Position numbers and translations under genes: made by a program
Assembly: GCF_001676725.1 (NCBI RefSeq)
Contig: NZ_CP016172.1
Location: 4,340,001-4,404,000, forward strand
Length of the DNA stretch: 64,000 bases
From: Bordetella flabilis
GTDB taxonomy: Bacteria; Pseudomonadota; Gammaproteobacteria; Burkholderiales; Burkholderiaceae_B
Direction of reading: 5' to 3'
Shown: positions 62,563 through 64,000 of the stretch, in pieces
How the letters are laid out: each line of letters begins with the position of its first letter
Numbering within the stretch: the first letter of the stretch is position 1
The notes under the pieces: generated by a model
Databases searched by the model: none
The model's input: only the letters and a program-made list of their open reading frames with translations
What the model was told of the DNA's origin: nothing

Positions 62563-64000
62563 TGGACGCCCCTCTTATCGGCGATCTCCGCGCCCCGGCC
62601 ACCGCCGCGCTTCCCGGCGGCATCCGTACGGTGTCCTCGGTGTGCTGCTATTGCGGCACGGGCTGCGGCGTGCGTGTGCAGGCCCAGGGCAACCGTGTCA
62701 TCGCGGTCAGCGGGGACGACCGGCATCCCTCCAACCAGGGCAGGCTGTGCAGCAAGGGCATGAACCTTGCCGACACGGTGCGTCGCGACGGATCGCGGGT
62801 GCTGCGGGCGCAATGGCGTCCGGACCGCGCCACGCCGCGGCGCGAACTGGCGCTGGACCAGGCGCTGGACGTCGCCGCGGACCGGCTGGCGCAAACCATC
62901 GAGCGCCACGGCCCCGACGCCATCGGCTTCTACCTGTCCGGCCAGTTGCTGACCGAGGACTACAGCGTATTCAACAAGCTGGCCCGTGCCCTGGTCGGCA
63001 CCAATAACGTCGATACGAATTCGCGCCTGTGCATGTCCAGCGCCGTGGCGGGCTACAAGCAGACGCTGGGCGCCGACGCGCCGCCCGCCTGCTACGAAGA
63101 CCTTGACGCCGCCGCCACGGTTTTCATCGCGGGTGCGAATGTCGCCTATGCGCACCCGGTGCTTTTCCGTCGCCTGGAGGCCGCGCGCCAGGCGCGCCCC
63201 GACATGAAGGTGATCGTGGTGGATCCGCGGCGCACGGACACCGCGGCCGCCGCCGACCTGCACCTGCCCATTCTGCCCGGCACCGACGTGGCGCTGTTCC
63301 ACGCCATGCTGAACGTCATGATCTGGGAAGATCTGATCGACCGCGCCTACATCGACGCCCACACCGCCGGCTTTACCGCCTTGAAGCAACGCGTCCACGA
63401 GTTCACGCCACGCGCGGCGCAGGACGTCTGCGGCGTGCCGGCCGCCGACATCGTGCAGGCGGCGCGCTGGTTCGCCCGCTCGCCGGCCACGCTGTCGCTG
63501 TACACCATGGGCCTGAACCAGTCGAGCAGCGGCACCGCCAAGAACGCGGCGCTGATCCACCTGCACCTGGCGACGGCGCAGATCGGCAAGCCCGGAGCCG
63601 GTCCGTTCTCCCTGACCGGCCAGCCCAACGCGATGGGCGGCCGCGAGGCCGGCGGCATGGCCACCCTGCTACCCGGCCACCGCGACCCTGCCAATGCGGC
63701 CGACCGTGCCGCCGTCGCGGCGCTGTGGGGCGTGGACAGCTTGCCCGCAGCGCCGGGATTGCCCGCCATCGACATGTTCGACGCCGCGCGGGACGGACGC
63801 ATCAAGCTGCTGTGGATCGTGGCGACCAACCCGGCGCAGTCCCTGCCCGACCAGGCGCGCGTGCGGGCGGCCCTGGACAAGGCAGAGTTCGTTATCGTGC
63901 AAGACGCCTACGCCGGCAGCGAAACCCTGGCCTACGCGGATCTGGTGCTGCCGGCCGCCACCTGGCCGGAGAAGGACGGCACGGTGACCAACTCCGAACG
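62562..64000 (+). CDS. nasA: Assimilatory nitrate reductase catalytic subunit (5' part)
   Basis: Molybdopterin enzyme that reduces nitrate to nitrite in the cytoplasm. The first 479 residues are present and the gene runs off the right edge. The N-terminal [4Fe-4S] ligands are C28-x2-C31-x3-C35-x27-C63 (CCYCGTGC and LCSKG). Further molybdopterin-binding signatures are NNVDTNSRLCMSSAV, VDPRRTDTAAAADLHLPI, MGLNQSSSGTAKNAALIHLH and GQPNAMGGREAGGMA. The ATG overlaps the nirD stop. It completes the pathway nitrate uptake - nitrate reduction - nitrite reduction in one operon. Confidence 0.95.
   Translation, partial: MDAPLIGDLRAPATAALPGGIRTVSSVCCYCGTGCGVRVQAQGNRVIAVSGDDRHPSNQGRLCSKGMNLADTVRRDGSRVLRAQWRPDRATPRRELALDQALDVAADRLAQTIERHGPDAIGFYLSGQLLTEDYSVFNKLARALVGTNNVDTNSRLCMSSAVAGYKQTLGADAPPACYEDLDAAATVFIAGANVAYAHPVLFRRLEAARQARPDMKVIVVDPRRTDTAAAADLHLPILPGTDVALFHAMLNVMIWEDLIDRAYIDAHTAGFTALKQRVHEFTPRAAQDVCGVPAADIVQAARWFARSPATLSLYTMGLNQSSSGTAKNAALIHLHLATAQIGKPGAGPFSLTGQPNAMGGREAGGMATLLPGHRDPANAADRAAVAALWGVDSLPAAPGLPAIDMFDAARDGRIKLLWIVATNPAQSLPDQARVRAALDKAEFVIVQDAYAGSETLAYADLVLPAATWPEKDGTVTNSE

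Noticed and set aside
1-64000. CRISPR arrays, intact insertion sequences, rRNA genes
   Set aside because: No direct-repeat arrays with spacers, no transposase with flanking inverted repeats, and no rRNA sequence were seen. The only mobile-element trace is the integrase remnant near tRNA-His.

Overview
The window is a 64 kb piece of a GC-rich betaproteobacterial chromosome. The gene complement (a Bug-family tricarboxylate receptor, small DUF families, dense high-GC coding) points to the order Burkholderiales, family Alcaligenaceae, most like Bordetella or Achromobacter. This is inferred from protein character only; there is no rRNA here to fix the genus.

Layout. 1-5.6 kb: housekeeping genes (ppiB end, lpxH, uppP, a TerC/CorC fusion, suhB, trmJ). 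5.7-13.2 kb: accessory genes (Bug receptor with divergent IclR regulator, MscS channel, ABM-domain protein, FMN reductase, dodecin, histone-like DUF6496 protein, SRPBCC protein, MFS exporter). 13.5-16.3 kb: a PLP decarboxylase coupled by an ATGA overlap to an ATP-grasp ligase. 16.3-26.4 kb: LysM protein, mutS, RoxA-type hydroxylase, a small lipoprotein, then the leftward run yciO - M50 protease - dapA - bamC closed by a strong terminator, and a YpfJ-type metallopeptidase. 26.4-30.2 kb: NUDIX protein and several small hypotheticals, an AsmA-like protein and an iron-permease-family protein. 30.3-37.1 kb: a leftward operon-like cluster for a ureido or guanidino compound (polar amino-acid ABC transporter, amidohydrolase, DUF1989, XRE-cupin regulator, ureohydrolase) with a perfect palindrome upstream. 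37.4-39.8 kb: HWE histidine kinase and response regulator. 40-43.4 kb: EamA exporter, an effector-like protein with a possibly dead M91 metallopeptidase core, and an exported alpha/beta hydrolase. 43.5-52.1 kb: a giant cyclic beta-1,2-glucan synthase (NdvB type) whose conserved N-terminus seems to begin at an AUC codon, preceded by an overlapping 46-residue gene. 52.3-52.6 kb: tRNA-His next to a tyrosine-recombinase remnant. 52.8-54.3 kb: cardiolipin synthase. 54.4-64 kb: nitrate assimilation (ANTAR regulator; nrtA, nrtB, nrtC, nirB, nirD, nasA), running off the right edge.

The best-supported regulatory system is in 55.0-55.45 kb. Two divergent sigma-54-type promoters flank one NtrC-like site at nearly equal distances. 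The rightward transcript would start at a series of hexaloop hairpins, two of which carry the A1/G4 loop signature of ANTAR targets; the last is mutually exclusive with an intrinsic terminator just before nrtA. This predicts two layers of control: nitrogen limitation (NtrC/sigma-54) and nitrate (ANTAR antitermination). No nasS-like sensor gene adjoins the ANTAR gene, while the transporter ATPase carries a fused NrtA-like domain that could act as a cytoplasmic nitrate sensor (hypothesis).

Other points worth following: the decarboxylase/ATP-grasp pair as a candidate amide-forming pathway, the degenerate M91-like protein, and the remnants of an integrase and of a second Bug receptor.
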